A stretch of DNA of 39,838 nt from CAYMUB01 sp964393545 (GCA_964393545.1 CAYMUB010000009.1:1-39838); one strand, 5' to 3'; shown: positions 6,378-14,234, numbered from the stretch's first letter. The notes: a model not told the origin generated them from the sequence alone. Numbers and translations: made by a program.

Positions 6378-7904
6378 TTCAAAAAAGGCAAAGATGCCTT
6401 TAAATGGGGCCTCAATTATAAAGTCAAAGATGAACAAAACTATATTTAGTTGTGAGATTGCTGAAGTTAATCTTTTTCCGACTTGAATAAAAGGCATAAA
6501 GAAAAAGTCAAAAAGCAAAGATCCTATATGCTCTTTTTTATCTTTTAAATTATACATATGAGCTATCCTGTTGATTCTAAATGACACAAAAGAAACTATA
6601 GCCAGGAAAAACATGAAGATAGCAGTAGATAAAGGATTCACTCTCAGCTTGGAAAAAATAAACACAATTGCCCCAAAACTTAATACAAAAGTTAAAAGCC
6701 AAAGTAAAATAAATACTCCCCAAAGAATTGGATCAGTTTTAGAGGGTTTCTTTTTTACAGTTAATGTTTCTCCTAAATCTGGCTTTTCATCAAACAAAAT
6801 AGTGTGAATCTTTTTTAAAATCTTAAAAGAATTTTCTCTACTGGGTGTTTTGATTAGTATCCCCACAATAATCATTAAAATAACCGGGGACACAATATTT
6901 ACCGCAATAGATGACCAGATAATACGGCCATACAGCATTCTTTCAAATGTACCTTCTACAAATAAAGCAAAAATTGCTTTAGTAAAAAAGATAAAGATAA
7001 CACTCCGGAATATTGCTCTTTTAACTTTTCCAGCTATGGATTTGTATTTAGCTGTACAGGTATTTAAAACTTCCAAATTTAACTTTTCCTCCTCCTTTAC
7101 TATAGTTGCAACAAACCCACGGTTTTTTCTAAAAACATCATCTAAGATCAAAAAGGGGATGGTGTGATTTTTAATATATGAATAAATTTTATCTTTGGCA
7201 GGATAGTTAAATTGTTCTTCAATCATTTTTATTCCACTGGGGAAATTACCCGAAATTTTATCTAAGTTATCGTGATTTGGAGTACCAAAGTATTGCTTAA
7301 ATAAATGAAAACGTAAAAATGCTAAATCATCATTGGCAAAAGCACGCCTTACAGCGATAAATACTTGGATATCTTTTATTTCATCAGTGTCATCAGCGAT
7401 GGTGATTTTATCTTTGAAGATTCTATACATAAAATTATTCATCAAATCCTCAGGATTATTTGGTTTTAGAATATTTTCAATTTCAGAGGATAAAAGATGC
7501 AAGACCCATTCATTCACAATTCCTTTATTAATCCTATGATTATCATTAATTTTCTTTTCCAAAAGTAAATATAAATCTATTTCTTTTGAAACTTTATTAA
7601 CTATAGATTCTGGAATACTTGAGTCAGGAAAGTACCTGGCCCAAACAAGTTCTCTTATTAGCGGAGCAGCAGCAGATTGACCACTACCTCCCATGATTAA
7701 TCTTCTTTTTAAAATTCTTTCAATAGCGCTGCGGAGTAAAACCTCATCAGCTCTATAATCCATGGCTGTTCTGAGTTTTTCATACCAGGTAGCAAGTTCT
7801 GCAACCAAAGGATTTACCGAAATGGTTTTATCATCAGCGTTTGAGTAAACTTTGTCATATGCCAAACTTAAGCTTTCTGTTAATTTTGTTGCAATTTTCA
7901 CCAT
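6333..7904 (-). CDS. Unrecognised large membrane protein
   Basis: Up to 543 codons. The N-terminal 300 residues are soluble and charged, with a Gly/Ser stretch MGGSGQSAAAP near residue 90 (full-frame numbering). The C-terminal 240 residues hold about five or six hydrophobic segments. No known domain is recognised. Three starts are possible (7964, 7934, 7904). I prefer 7904 (MVKIATKL) because 7934 and 7964 would overlap the divergent tyrS coding region or start. Its 3' end is the target of two tandem accessory cassettes, with copies of its last codons at 5622 and 5123. Confidence 0.7.
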   Translation of the reverse strand: MVKIATKLTESLSLAYDKVYSNADDKTISVNPLVAELATWYEKLRTAMDYRADEVLLRSAIERILKRRLIMGGSGQSAAAPLIRELVWARYFPDSSIPESIVNKVSKEIDLYLLLEKKINDNHRINKGIVNEWVLHLLSSEIENILKPNNPEDLMNNFMYRIFKDKITIADDTDEIKDIQVFIAVRRAFANDDLAFLRFHLFKQYFGTPNHDNLDKISGNFPSGIKMIEEQFNYPAKDKIYSYIKNHTIPFLILDDVFRKNRGFVATIVKEEEKLNLEVLNTCTAKYKSIAGKVKRAIFRSVIFIFFTKAIFALFVEGTFERMLYGRIIWSSIAVNIVSPVILMIIVGILIKTPSRENSFKILKKIHTILFDEKPDLGETLTVKKKPSKTDPILWGVFILLWLLTFVLSFGAIVFIFSKLRVNPLSTAIFMFFLAIVSFVSFRINRIAHMYNLKDKKEHIGSLLFDFFFMPFIQVGKRLTSAISQLNIVLFIFDFIIEAPFKGIFAFFEQWLLFLRTQREKLD

Positions 7905-7916
7905 TTCTAATATAAT
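7889..7916 (+). promoter_or_regulatory. tyrS promoter
   Basis: TTGCAA (7889-7894) and TATAAT (7911-7916) with a 16-bp spacer. The tyrS ATG is at 7933, leaving a very short 5' leader. The promoter lies across the 5' end of the divergent membrane protein gene, so the two may interfere. Confidence 0.65.
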
Positions 7917-7932
7917 CTTATCATATACAACC

Positions 7933-9033
7933 ATGACAACTGAGGAAAGATTAAAATTAATCACCAGAAATTTAGAGGAAGTTTTAACAGAGCAAGAGTT
8001 AAAAACCCTAATAGAATCTGGGACCCCGCTTAAACACTACATTGGTTTTGAAATCTCGGGGAAAGTTCATTTAGGAACTGGTTTTGGGAGTATGTTAAAA
8101 ATTAAGGATCTGCAAGAAGCCGGAGTTCAGACAACTGTACTGCTGGCAGATTGGCATACTTGGCTTAATAAAAAATTGGATGGGACTTTGGAAACAGCTA
8201 GAAAAATGGCTGGAGAATATTTTGAGGAAGGTTTGAAAGCCGCAGCTTTATGTGTTGGAGCTGACCCAAATAAAATAGAATTTGTTTTAGGAAGTGAGCT
8301 GTACGACAAATTAGGAAATGATTATTGGGCAACTGTTGTCAAGGTTTCCAAAGCTACCACAATTGCCAGAATGCTAAGGTCAACAACTATCATGGGTCGA
8401 AAAGAATCTGATATTTCAGATTCGGCAATGCTTATTTATCCTGCCATGCAATCGGCAGATATTTTTGCAATGAATATTAATATCGCTCATGCTGGAACAG
8501 ATCAAAGAAATGTTCATGTAGTAGCAAGAGATGCTGCCAAAGAAGTAGGTTTTCCAAAACCAATTGCCATTCATCATCATTTACTGCAAGGACTTTTAAA
8601 ACCAGCTGTCTGGCCAATACCTGAAGATAATAGGGAAGAAGCTGTCATGGCAATGAAAATGAGTAAATCTAAACCAGATAGTGCTGTGTTTATTCATGAC
8701 ACCCCTGATGAAATAAAAAGAAAAGTTATGGGGGCATTTGCTCCTGAAGGAGAAATTAAATATAACCCTATTATAGACTGGGTCAAGTATTTAATTTTTT
8801 ATAATAATTCTGTCTTAACTATTAAGAGAGACCCTAAATGGGGAGGAGATTTAAGTTATACTTCTTATGAAGATTTGGAGAAAGATTATCAAGAGAAAAA
8901 GCTACATCCACAGGATTTAAAAACAGCGGTGGCAGAGTGGTTAATTGAAAAATTAGAACCTGCCCGCAAATACTTTGAAGACCCTGAAAGAATAGCTGCT
9001 TTGGAAGAGATAGAAAGGTTAACAGCAAAATGA
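7933..9033 (+). CDS. tyrS: Tyrosyl-tRNA synthetase, archaeal/eukaryotic type
   Basis: 366 aa class I synthetase that charges tRNA-Tyr. The HIGH-equivalent is HLGTG (residues 46-50) and the KMSKS loop is at 242-246. The YPAMQSAD...GTDQRNVH block (169-195) is the signature of archaeal/eukaryotic TyrRS, which lacks the bacterial S4-like C-terminal domain; the length fits that class. Frame-open sequence extends upstream to 7852, but ATG 7933 (MTTEERL) is chosen because it matches the family N-terminus and follows a good promoter. It overlaps the next ATG by 4 bp. The gene type in a bacterium points to transfer or a CPR-specific ancestry. Confidence 0.95.
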   Translation: MTTEERLKLITRNLEEVLTEQELKTLIESGTPLKHYIGFEISGKVHLGTGFGSMLKIKDLQEAGVQTTVLLADWHTWLNKKLDGTLETARKMAGEYFEEGLKAAALCVGADPNKIEFVLGSELYDKLGNDYWATVVKVSKATTIARMLRSTTIMGRKESDISDSAMLIYPAMQSADIFAMNINIAHAGTDQRNVHVVARDAAKEVGFPKPIAIHHHLLQGLLKPAVWPIPEDNREEAVMAMKMSKSKPDSAVFIHDTPDEIKRKVMGAFAPEGEIKYNPIIDWVKYLIFYNNSVLTIKRDPKWGGDLSYTSYEDLEKDYQEKKLHPQDLKTAVAEWLIEKLEPARKYFEDPERIAALEEIERLTAK

Positions 9034-9131
9034 TATCTAAAAAATACAAACTCTTATGGACTATTTTGGCAGTAATTGGAGGAATATCTATTATTCTTTT
9101 TTCCTTTCTACCACTTCTGACCAGTTTTTAA
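9030..9131 (+). CDS. 33-aa single-span membrane microprotein
   Basis: The ORF starts with an ATGA overlap on the tyrS stop and ends 1 bp before the recG ATG. It encodes MISKKYKLLW, then a 20-residue hydrophobic segment, and ends LLTSF. A basic N-terminus plus one membrane span predicts an Nin single-pass protein. The perfect 4-bp coupling and tight fit between two genes suggest it is real rather than a spacer. Its function is unknown. Confidence 0.65.
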   Translation: MISKKYKLLWTILAVIGGISIILFSFLPLLTSF

Positions 9132-9132
9132 T

Positions 9133-11160
9133 ATGGATTTAAAAACTCAGCTTTCTTCTCTTACCGGGATTGGACAAGGAACACTTTGGAAGTTGAAGAA
9201 ACTTGAACTACAAACTGTAGAGGATTTAATCTACCATTTTCCTTTCAGGTATGATGATTTTTCAAACTTAAAATCAGCTCATGAGGCAAAGATTGGAGAG
9301 GTGGTAACACTCGTGGGTGAAATTTGGTCTATTAAAAATATCTTTACCAGATCCAGAAAAGTTTTAACTCAAGCAATCTTCAATGACGGCACAGCACCCA
9401 TTGTTTTAACCTGGTTTAATCAAGTATGGCTGACTAAACAAATCTCAGTTGGAGACAGACTTCAAATCTCCGGCAAACTGGACAAGTATAAAAACAAGTT
9501 ATCCATTATGGTACCGCGATGGGAACGGCTTCAAACCCCAGGGGTTAAATACGTTCAAACCCCAGGATTACACACCGGACGGCTGGTTGCTGTTTATCCT
9601 GAAACTTTGGGGCTTACTTCCAAATGGATTCTAACAAAAATTTCCCAGATTTTACCTGAAGTAACAAAACAAATATCAGATCCTTTGCCAGATTTTATCC
9701 GCGGTAAGATGTTTAGTTTGAGTGAAGCTATAAATAAGATTCACTTTCCAGAAAGCTTCCAGGAGGCAGAGAAAGCCCGGGAAAGATTAGGCTTTGATGA
9801 GCTATTTTATGTATCTTTAGCAACAGCCAAAGCCAGAAGAGAATGGAAAGAAAAACCTCTTGTTGAACCATTAAAAATTGATGAAAAAAAGGTTAATAAA
9901 TTTATAGCAAAACTACCATTTAAATTAACTTCTGCTCAAACAAGAGTTATCAAAGAAATTTTGGATGATTTAAAGAAAAAAACTCCCATGAACAGACTTA
10001 TTCAGGGTGAGGTAGGTTCAGGCAAAACTGTGGTAACTGCAGTTATTATCTATTTAGTTTATTTAAACAAATTAAAAACCCTTTTGATGGCTCCCACTGA
10101 AATTTTAGCTTTTCAACATTTTTCTACAATCTCCAATATGCTTAAGCCTTTTGGAATAAATGTGGGTATTTACACTGGTTCTAAAAAACAGGTGAAAAAT
10201 TCTGACGTTATTATCGGAACTCATGCCCTGCTGTCAGAAAAATTAATCACAAATAATGCAGGCCTTGTCATAATTGATGAGCAGCAAAGATTTGGCGTAG
10301 AACAAAGAAGTTTACTCCGAAGCAGAGCCAAATTGCCACATTTTTTAACAACTACTGCAACGCCTATCCCTAGAACTGTAGCTTTAACTTTATATGGAGA
10401 CTTGGATCTATCAATAATTGATCAATTACCGGTGGGCAGAAAAAAAATTAAAACCCATGTTGTACCAAATAAAAAAAGAGATGCCGCCTATGGTTTTATA
10501 GAAAAAAAGGTGAAGGAGGGAGATCAGGTATATATTATTACTCCGCTTATTGAACAATCAGAAACTTTACAATCTGCCAAAGCAGCTAAGGTTGAATATG
10601 AAAGACTGCAAACCAAAATCTTTCCTAATCTAAAACTGGGATTACTTCATGGCAGATTAAAAGGTAAAGAAAAGAATGCAGTCATGCAAGACTTTAAGGA
10701 TAAAAAAATAGATATCCTGGTCTCTACCTCTGTAGTTGAGGTAGGAGTAGATGTGGCAAATGCCACAATTATGTTAATTGAGTCATCTGAAAGGTTTGGT
10801 TTGGCTCAATTGCATCAACTGCGGGGCAGGGTGGGCAGAGGAGAAAAACAATCATACTGTTTACTCTTTACTGAGAAGGAAGAATCCCAAGTAACAAACA
10901 GGTTAAAAAATATGGAAACAACTCATGATGGATTGAAACTGGCTGAGCTGGATTTGAAAATAAGAGGTAGTGGAGAAATTTTTGGTATTAAACAATCAGG
11001 CAGGTTTGAATTTAAGATAGCTTCTTTTTCCGATATTCATTTAATTGAAAAAACCAGACTTGCAGCTAATAATTTACTCAACTTAGATCCCAAACTTGAC
11101 AAATACCCTTTACTCAAGGCAAAATTACATGATCTGGCACCAAATGTGATGCCAGATTAA
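9133..11160 (+). CDS. recG: ATP-dependent DNA helicase RecG
   Basis: 675 aa, full length. An N-terminal wedge/OB region is followed by helicase motifs: GEVGSGKT (about residues 293-300), IIDEQQRFGVEQR (motif II), TTTATPIPRT (motif III), LLHGRLKGKEK, and ERFGLAQLHQLRGRVGRG. RecG remodels stalled forks and Holliday junctions. Motif II has Gln in place of the usual His in DEQH. In the wedge domain, RLQTPGVKYVQTPGLH (from about residue 133) is encoded by one and a half copies of the TTCAAACCCC palindromic repeat. It is the third gene of the tyrS operon. Confidence 0.97.
   Translation: MDLKTQLSSLTGIGQGTLWKLKKLELQTVEDLIYHFPFRYDDFSNLKSAHEAKIGEVVTLVGEIWSIKNIFTRSRKVLTQAIFNDGTAPIVLTWFNQVWLTKQISVGDRLQISGKLDKYKNKLSIMVPRWERLQTPGVKYVQTPGLHTGRLVAVYPETLGLTSKWILTKISQILPEVTKQISDPLPDFIRGKMFSLSEAINKIHFPESFQEAEKARERLGFDELFYVSLATAKARREWKEKPLVEPLKIDEKKVNKFIAKLPFKLTSAQTRVIKEILDDLKKKTPMNRLIQGEVGSGKTVVTAVIIYLVYLNKLKTLLMAPTEILAFQHFSTISNMLKPFGINVGIYTGSKKQVKNSDVIIGTHALLSEKLITNNAGLVIIDEQQRFGVEQRSLLRSRAKLPHFLTTTATPIPRTVALTLYGDLDLSIIDQLPVGRKKIKTHVVPNKKRDAAYGFIEKKVKEGDQVYIITPLIEQSETLQSAKAAKVEYERLQTKIFPNLKLGLLHGRLKGKEKNAVMQDFKDKKIDILVSTSVVEVGVDVANATIMLIESSERFGLAQLHQLRGRVGRGEKQSYCLLFTEKEESQVTNRLKNMETTHDGLKLAELDLKIRGSGEIFGIKQSGRFEFKIASFSDIHLIEKTRLAANNLLNLDPKLDKYPLLKAKLHDLAPNVMPD
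9528..9570. repeat. In-frame palindromic insert, TTCAAACCCC family (recG)
   Basis: One nearly full unit (GCTTCAAACCCCAGGGGTT) plus a half unit (ACGTTCAAACCCCAGG), encoding LQTPGVKYVQTPG in the RecG wedge region. Matches the atpG copy, read in a different frame. Confidence 0.75.
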
Positions 11161-11170
11161 CAAAAAATAT

Positions 11171-11365
11171 ATGGCTGGAGAACCTAAACGTAGACATAGT
11201 AAGGGAAGAAAAAGAACCAGACGGGCTGCAATTAAACTGTCAGCAAATTTGGTGGTGTGTAAAAATTGTGGCAAACCAACTATCTCGCATATAGTTTGTG
11301 AAACTTGTGGGTTCTATGGCGGGAAGAGTACTTTAAAAGAGAAGGTTAAAGTTACTAAGGTATGA
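11171..11365 (+). CDS. rpmF: 50S ribosomal protein bL32
   Basis: 64 aa. The basic N-terminus (PKRRHSKGRKRTRRA) is followed by a zinc ribbon, CKNCG...CETCG, spaced as in C+ forms of bL32, and GFYGGK. It follows recG by 10 bp and overlaps nusB by 4 bp. Four intact cysteines mean the zinc-binding version is encoded. Confidence 0.95.
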   Translation: MAGEPKRRHSKGRKRTRRAAIKLSANLVVCKNCGKPTISHIVCETCGFYGGKSTLKEKVKVTKV

Positions 11366-11724
11366 AGCTTCGAAAAGACCCCCGGCACATCAAACGCATT
11401 AAATTAATGCAGCTGCTTTTCTCCTGGAACTTCCAACAAAAGAAACATCCCAAGGAAATATCTGAAATTATAGACAAATTGCCTCAAATTGATAAACTAA
11501 TTTCAGAGTCTGCTAAAGATAGGCCAGTCTCAGAAATAAACAAAATTGATTTAGCTATCTTGCGTTTAGCAATCTTTGAGTTAATAATAGAAAAAGGGGT
11601 TCCTCCTAAAGTTGTAGTTGATGAAGCAGTAGAACTGGGAAAAGAATTTGGATCTGATTCATCAAGTGGATTTGTTAATGGAGCTTTAGGTCAAGTTATT
11701 AGATTGGAAGAAATAAAAACTTAA
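11362..11724 (+). CDS. nusB: Transcription antitermination factor NusB
   Basis: 120 aa, all-helical. The family pattern is visible: an N-terminal helix with RIKLMQLLFSWNFQ, then EINKIDLAILRLAIFELI, then PPKVVVDEAVELGKEFGSDSSSGFVNGALG. NusB with S10 binds boxA in rRNA leader transcripts and supports antitermination. It is slightly shorter than usual because the N-terminal loop is short. It overlaps rpmF by 4 bp and sits 1 bp before the ACP-like gene. Confidence 0.93.
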   Translation: MKLRKDPRHIKRIKLMQLLFSWNFQQKKHPKEISEIIDKLPQIDKLISESAKDRPVSEINKIDLAILRLAIFELIIEKGVPPKVVVDEAVELGKEFGSDSSSGFVNGALGQVIRLEEIKT

Positions 11725-11725
11725 A

Positions 11726-11962
11726 ATGCCTACATCTTTAGATATTATTAAAGCTATAGCAGAACATCTTGGATTAAATCCTGAGGATATTGATAGACAT
11801 GCTCTTTTAAAAGATGAGTTGTCCTTAGGTCCAATTGAGTTAAATGATTTATTATCCAGCTTGTCTCAAAAGTTTAATATTACTTTTGAGCCCTCAGAGG
11901 CAAAAAACTTGCAGAAAATAGAGGATTTGGTTGTTTTGGTTGAAGATAATTTATTGGACTAA
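11726..11962 (+). CDS. Acyl-carrier-protein-like protein without the phosphopantetheine serine
   Basis: 78 aa, the length and helical pattern of ACP: LDIIKAIAEHLGLNPEDID, then LKDELSLGPIELNDLLSSLSQKFNITF, then the final helix KIEDLVVLVEDNL. Aligning to DLGADSLDTVELVM puts Pro36 exactly where ACP has the modified Ser36 (SLGPIEL instead of GADSLD). It therefore cannot carry a 4'-phosphopantetheine at that site. Its position directly before rnc is the classical acpP position. It is either a relic with a structural role or a repurposed protein-binding ACP fold. CPR bacteria generally lack fatty-acid synthesis. Confidence 0.8.
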   Translation: MPTSLDIIKAIAEHLGLNPEDIDRHALLKDELSLGPIELNDLLSSLSQKFNITFEPSEAKNLQKIEDLVVLVEDNLLD

Positions 11963-12660
11963 TGCAAATTAACCAAACTCAAGAATTCACTAAACTATTA
12001 AATCTGCTAAATATAAGCTTTAAAGATCCCAGGATTTTACAACAAGCTTTTTACCACCGCTCCTATTTAAATGAAGTAAAGTTGGATATTAAATCAAATG
12101 AACGTTTGGAATTTTTAGGTGACTCTGTACTCTCTTTATGTGTTTCAGAATTTATCTTTTCTGAAAGATTAGAGGATGCTGAAGGGGATTTAACCAACCT
12201 TAGAGCATATATTGTACAAACTAAATCCTTAGCTCAAGCTGCTAAAAAACTGGATTTAGGAAGTTACTTACACCTTTCTAAAGGGGAGGAGCTGGGCGGA
12301 GGAAGAGAAAATCCGCAACTTTTGGCCAACACTTATGAGGCCTTGCTTGGAGCAATATATATAGACCAGGGGTTTGATACTGTTAGAAAAGTTGTTAAAA
12401 ATACTTTGCTGTCTCTTTTTGAAAAAGAACTAAAAATGGGTCCTCCCAAAGATGCTAAATCTTCTTTACAGGAAATTGCTCAGGAGAGATTCAAAGAGTC
12501 TCCTAATTATAAAATTGTTGAGACTAAAGGACCTGATCATGCTAAACAGTTTATAGTAGCAGTTTATTTAAAAGGCACAGAATATGGTAAAGGCGAAGGA
12601 GGAAGTAAACAGATAGCTGAAGAGCAAGCTGCAGCAAAAGCTTTGCAAAGATTGACTTAA
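11962..12660 (+). CDS. rnc: Ribonuclease III
   Basis: 232 aa. The catalytic signature ERLEFLGDS is at residues 47-55, and a second acidic patch (TYEALLGAIYIDQGF) completes the metal site. The C-terminal 70 residues (SSLQEIAQERFKESPNYKIV...GEGGSKQIAEEQAAAKAL) form a double-stranded-RNA-binding domain. It processes rRNA precursors and structured mRNA. Start and the previous stop share a TAATG overlap, and its 3' end contains the rpsP promoter. Confidence 0.97.
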   Translation: MQINQTQEFTKLLNLLNISFKDPRILQQAFYHRSYLNEVKLDIKSNERLEFLGDSVLSLCVSEFIFSERLEDAEGDLTNLRAYIVQTKSLAQAAKKLDLGSYLHLSKGEELGGGRENPQLLANTYEALLGAIYIDQGFDTVRKVVKNTLLSLFEKELKMGPPKDAKSSLQEIAQERFKESPNYKIVETKGPDHAKQFIVAVYLKGTEYGKGEGGSKQIAEEQAAAKALQRLT

Positions 12661-12680
12661 GCTCCCATCTAACCTATACT
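12652..12680 (+). promoter_or_regulatory. rpsP-khpA-trmD promoter
   Basis: TTGACT (12652-12657) and TATACT (12675-12680) with a 17-bp spacer, one of the best promoter matches in the window. The -35 box is inside the last codons of rnc. The rpsP ATG follows 7 nt after the -10 box, so the mRNA would start at or next to the start codon (leaderless). Confidence 0.7.
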
Positions 12681-12687
12681 AACAGCC

Positions 12688-13020
12688 ATGTTGAAAATCC
12701 GTTTAATGAGAATTGGAGGCAACAAAAAGCCCTTTTATAGAGTGGTGGTGGTAGAGGAACGCTCTAAAAGAACTGGTGGATATATTGAACTCCTGGGAAC
12801 ATATAATCCTTTAACAGAACCTAAGGAGATAAAATTAAAACAGGAAAGGATTGATCATTGGATTAAACAAGGCGCACAACCTAGTAATGGATATTTAAGA
12901 ATCATTGGCAAAGCTCCTCAAAGACTACCTAGAAAACCTAAAAAGGAGAAAAAGAAAGTAACACCTGTTACTCCAATAGCACCAGCTCAACCAACTCCAG
13001 CAGAAGATCAAAAAACATGA
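12688..13020 (+). CDS. rpsP: 30S ribosomal protein bS16
   Basis: 110 aa. The core MLKIRLMRIGGNKKPFYRVVV and GTYNPL...IKLKQERIDHWIKQGAQPS is textbook bS16, an early assembly protein of the 30S body. The last 30 residues are a Lys/Pro/Ala-rich tail (PKKEKKKVTPVTPIAPAQPTP), a common variable extension. Its stop overlaps the start of khpA by 4 bp. rpsP-khpA-trmD is a widely conserved order. Confidence 0.97.
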   Translation: MLKIRLMRIGGNKKPFYRVVVVEERSKRTGGYIELLGTYNPLTEPKEIKLKQERIDHWIKQGAQPSNGYLRIIGKAPQRLPRKPKKEKKKVTPVTPIAPAQPTPAEDQKT

Positions 13021-13277
13021 AAGACTTACTCCTTTTTATTGTTACAAGTTTAGTTTCTAAACCAGATGCTGTTTCTATTGAGGAGCAATCCCTGCAAGGA
13101 GATGTAAATCTAGATCTTACTGTTGATCCTTCAGATATGGGATTAATAATTGGGAAAAGCGGCCAAACAATTAGAGCAATCAGAAAACTTCTAACAGTTA
13201 GGGCTATTGCTGAGAACGTTAGAATAAATCTTCAACTGGTAGAACCAGCAGGATCAGTGGGGCAAGAAAAAACTTGA
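13017..13277 (+). CDS. khpA: KH-domain RNA-binding protein KhpA
   Basis: 86 aa type-II KH domain. The GxxG loop is GKSG in MGLIIGKSGQTIRAIRKLL (about residues 41-59), followed by the usual RAIAENVRINLQLVE strand. KhpA (with KhpB in Firmicutes) binds many RNAs. The gene sits between rpsP and trmD as in most bacteria and overlaps rpsP by 4 bp. Confidence 0.9.
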   Translation: MKDLLLFIVTSLVSKPDAVSIEEQSLQGDVNLDLTVDPSDMGLIIGKSGQTIRAIRKLLTVRAIAENVRINLQLVEPAGSVGQEKT

Positions 13278-13284
13278 GTTTTGA

Positions 13285-13959
13285 ATGAAAATTTCCATCA
13301 TTTCTCTTTTTCCAGAGATTTTTGAAACTATTCTCAATTTTAGTATCTTAAAAAGAGCCCAGGCTAAAGGAAAAGTTACTTTTGAATTAATAAATCTACG
13401 TAATTTTGGAGAAGGTAAACACCAAGTTGTTGATGATAAGCCATATGGCGGGGGAGCAGGTATGGTATTTAAAGCAGATATCCTAGCCAAAGCTCTAAAA
13501 TCTATCCAAAAAGGAAAAGTAATACTTATGTCTGCATCTGGCACTCCATATAAACAAGCCCAGGCAAGAGAGCTATCCAAGTTAAATCATCTTATTCTTG
13601 TTTGTGGACACTATGAGGGAGTAGATCAAAGATTTATTGATAAATATGTAGATGAGGAAATATCTATTGGAGATTATATTTTAACTGGGGGAGAAATTCC
13701 AGCCATGATTATAGCTGATTCTGTAGTAAGACTAATACCAGGAGTTTTAGAAAAACCAGAAGCAACTATTAACGAGTCATTCACTGAAAACCTCTTAGAA
13801 GGTCCCCAGTATACCCGGCCTGAAGAGTTTGAGGATTTAAAAGTACCGGAGATTCTTTTATCAGGAAACCATGCTGAGATAGCCAGATGGCGCAAAGAAA
13901 AATCTATGGAAAAAACTAAGAAAATAAGGCCTGATTTACTAGAGAAAGTTTGTACCTAG
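13285..13959 (+). CDS. trmD: tRNA (guanine-37-N1)-methyltransferase
   Basis: 224 aa SPOUT methyltransferase making m1G37, which prevents +1 frameshifting. Landmarks: LFPEIFE, HQVVDDKPYGGGAGMV, VCGHYEGVDQRFID, and ISIGDYILTGGEIPAMIIADSVVRLIPG, which forms the trefoil-knot S-adenosylmethionine site. The C-terminal domain has LLSGNHAEIARWR. It is slightly short but complete, and is the last gene of the tyrS/rpsP operon. Confidence 0.97.
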   Translation: MKISIISLFPEIFETILNFSILKRAQAKGKVTFELINLRNFGEGKHQVVDDKPYGGGAGMVFKADILAKALKSIQKGKVILMSASGTPYKQAQARELSKLNHLILVCGHYEGVDQRFIDKYVDEEISIGDYILTGGEIPAMIIADSVVRLIPGVLEKPEATINESFTENLLEGPQYTRPEEFEDLKVPEILLSGNHAEIARWRKEKSMEKTKKIRPDLLEKVCT

Positions 13960-13971
13960 TTAGTTCTTCCC

Positions 13972-14023
13972 AAAAAAAAAGTCATTGCGAGGGATGCACC
14001 ATAAGGTGCGTCCCGTGGCAATC
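13972..14023 (-). terminator. REP hairpin followed by a T run
   Basis: On the minus strand the left REP arm folds into a strong stem-loop and is followed directly by nine T residues (13972-13980 read as A on the plus strand). This has the form of an intrinsic terminator for transcripts coming from the GIY-YIG remnant. Confidence 0.5.
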
Positions 14024-14026
14024 CTC
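13981..14026. repeat. REP-like element, left arm
   Basis: Begins GTCATTGCGA and ends GTGGCAATCCTCC; ATTGC pairs with GCAAT. Inside is a second stem GGGATGCACC / GGTGCGTCCC with an ATAA loop. The outer sequence recurs inverted at 14197-14234, with a different inner stem. This conserved-ends, variable-loop layout is that of REP/BIME elements. Confidence 0.85.
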
Positions 14027-14196
14027 CAGGGAAGGATTATATGATATTTTTTACTGAAACCATCAGCTAAGTCATTTTTGTGTTCATATACTCTTTTTAC
14101 TAGATTACTGGTTATTCCAGTATAAAGAGTGGTTCTTCTGAAGTTGCTTAAAATGTAGACCCAGTAATACCCAAAAGACATATATATCATTATAAT

Positions 14197-14234
14197 GGAA
14201 GATTGCCACAGCCACTTTGTGGCTTCGCAATGAC
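14197..14234. repeat. REP-like element, right arm
   Basis: Reads GGAAGATTGCCAC, then a stem AGCCAC-TTTG-TGGCT, then TCGCAATGAC. Its reverse complement has the same ends as the left arm (GTCATTGCGA ... GTGGCAATC) but a different internal hairpin. The two arms face each other across the GIY-YIG remnant. Confidence 0.85.

Larger units (their letters stand above)
13960..14190 (-). pseudogene. GIY-YIG endonuclease gene, truncated by a REP arm
   Basis: The N-terminal half (YYWVYILSN...TLYTGITSNLVKRVYEHK...GFSKKY) is the standard UvrC/YhbQ-type GIY-YIG start, with WVYIL and YTGIT as the two catalytic strands and R/YEHK helix. Full-length members have 80-100 residues with a second helical half containing a catalytic Glu (AI.REKQIK). 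Here that half is absent: after KKYHI the frame runs through the left REP arm and stops. The gene is therefore probably inactive. It is bounded by inverted REP arms on both sides, suggesting they moved or evolved as one element. Confidence 0.75.

Noticed and set aside
9449..9634. Open frame over the recG repeat region with repeated FKPQ.
   Set aside because: It is an alternative-frame reading of recG created by the palindromic repeat, not a gene.
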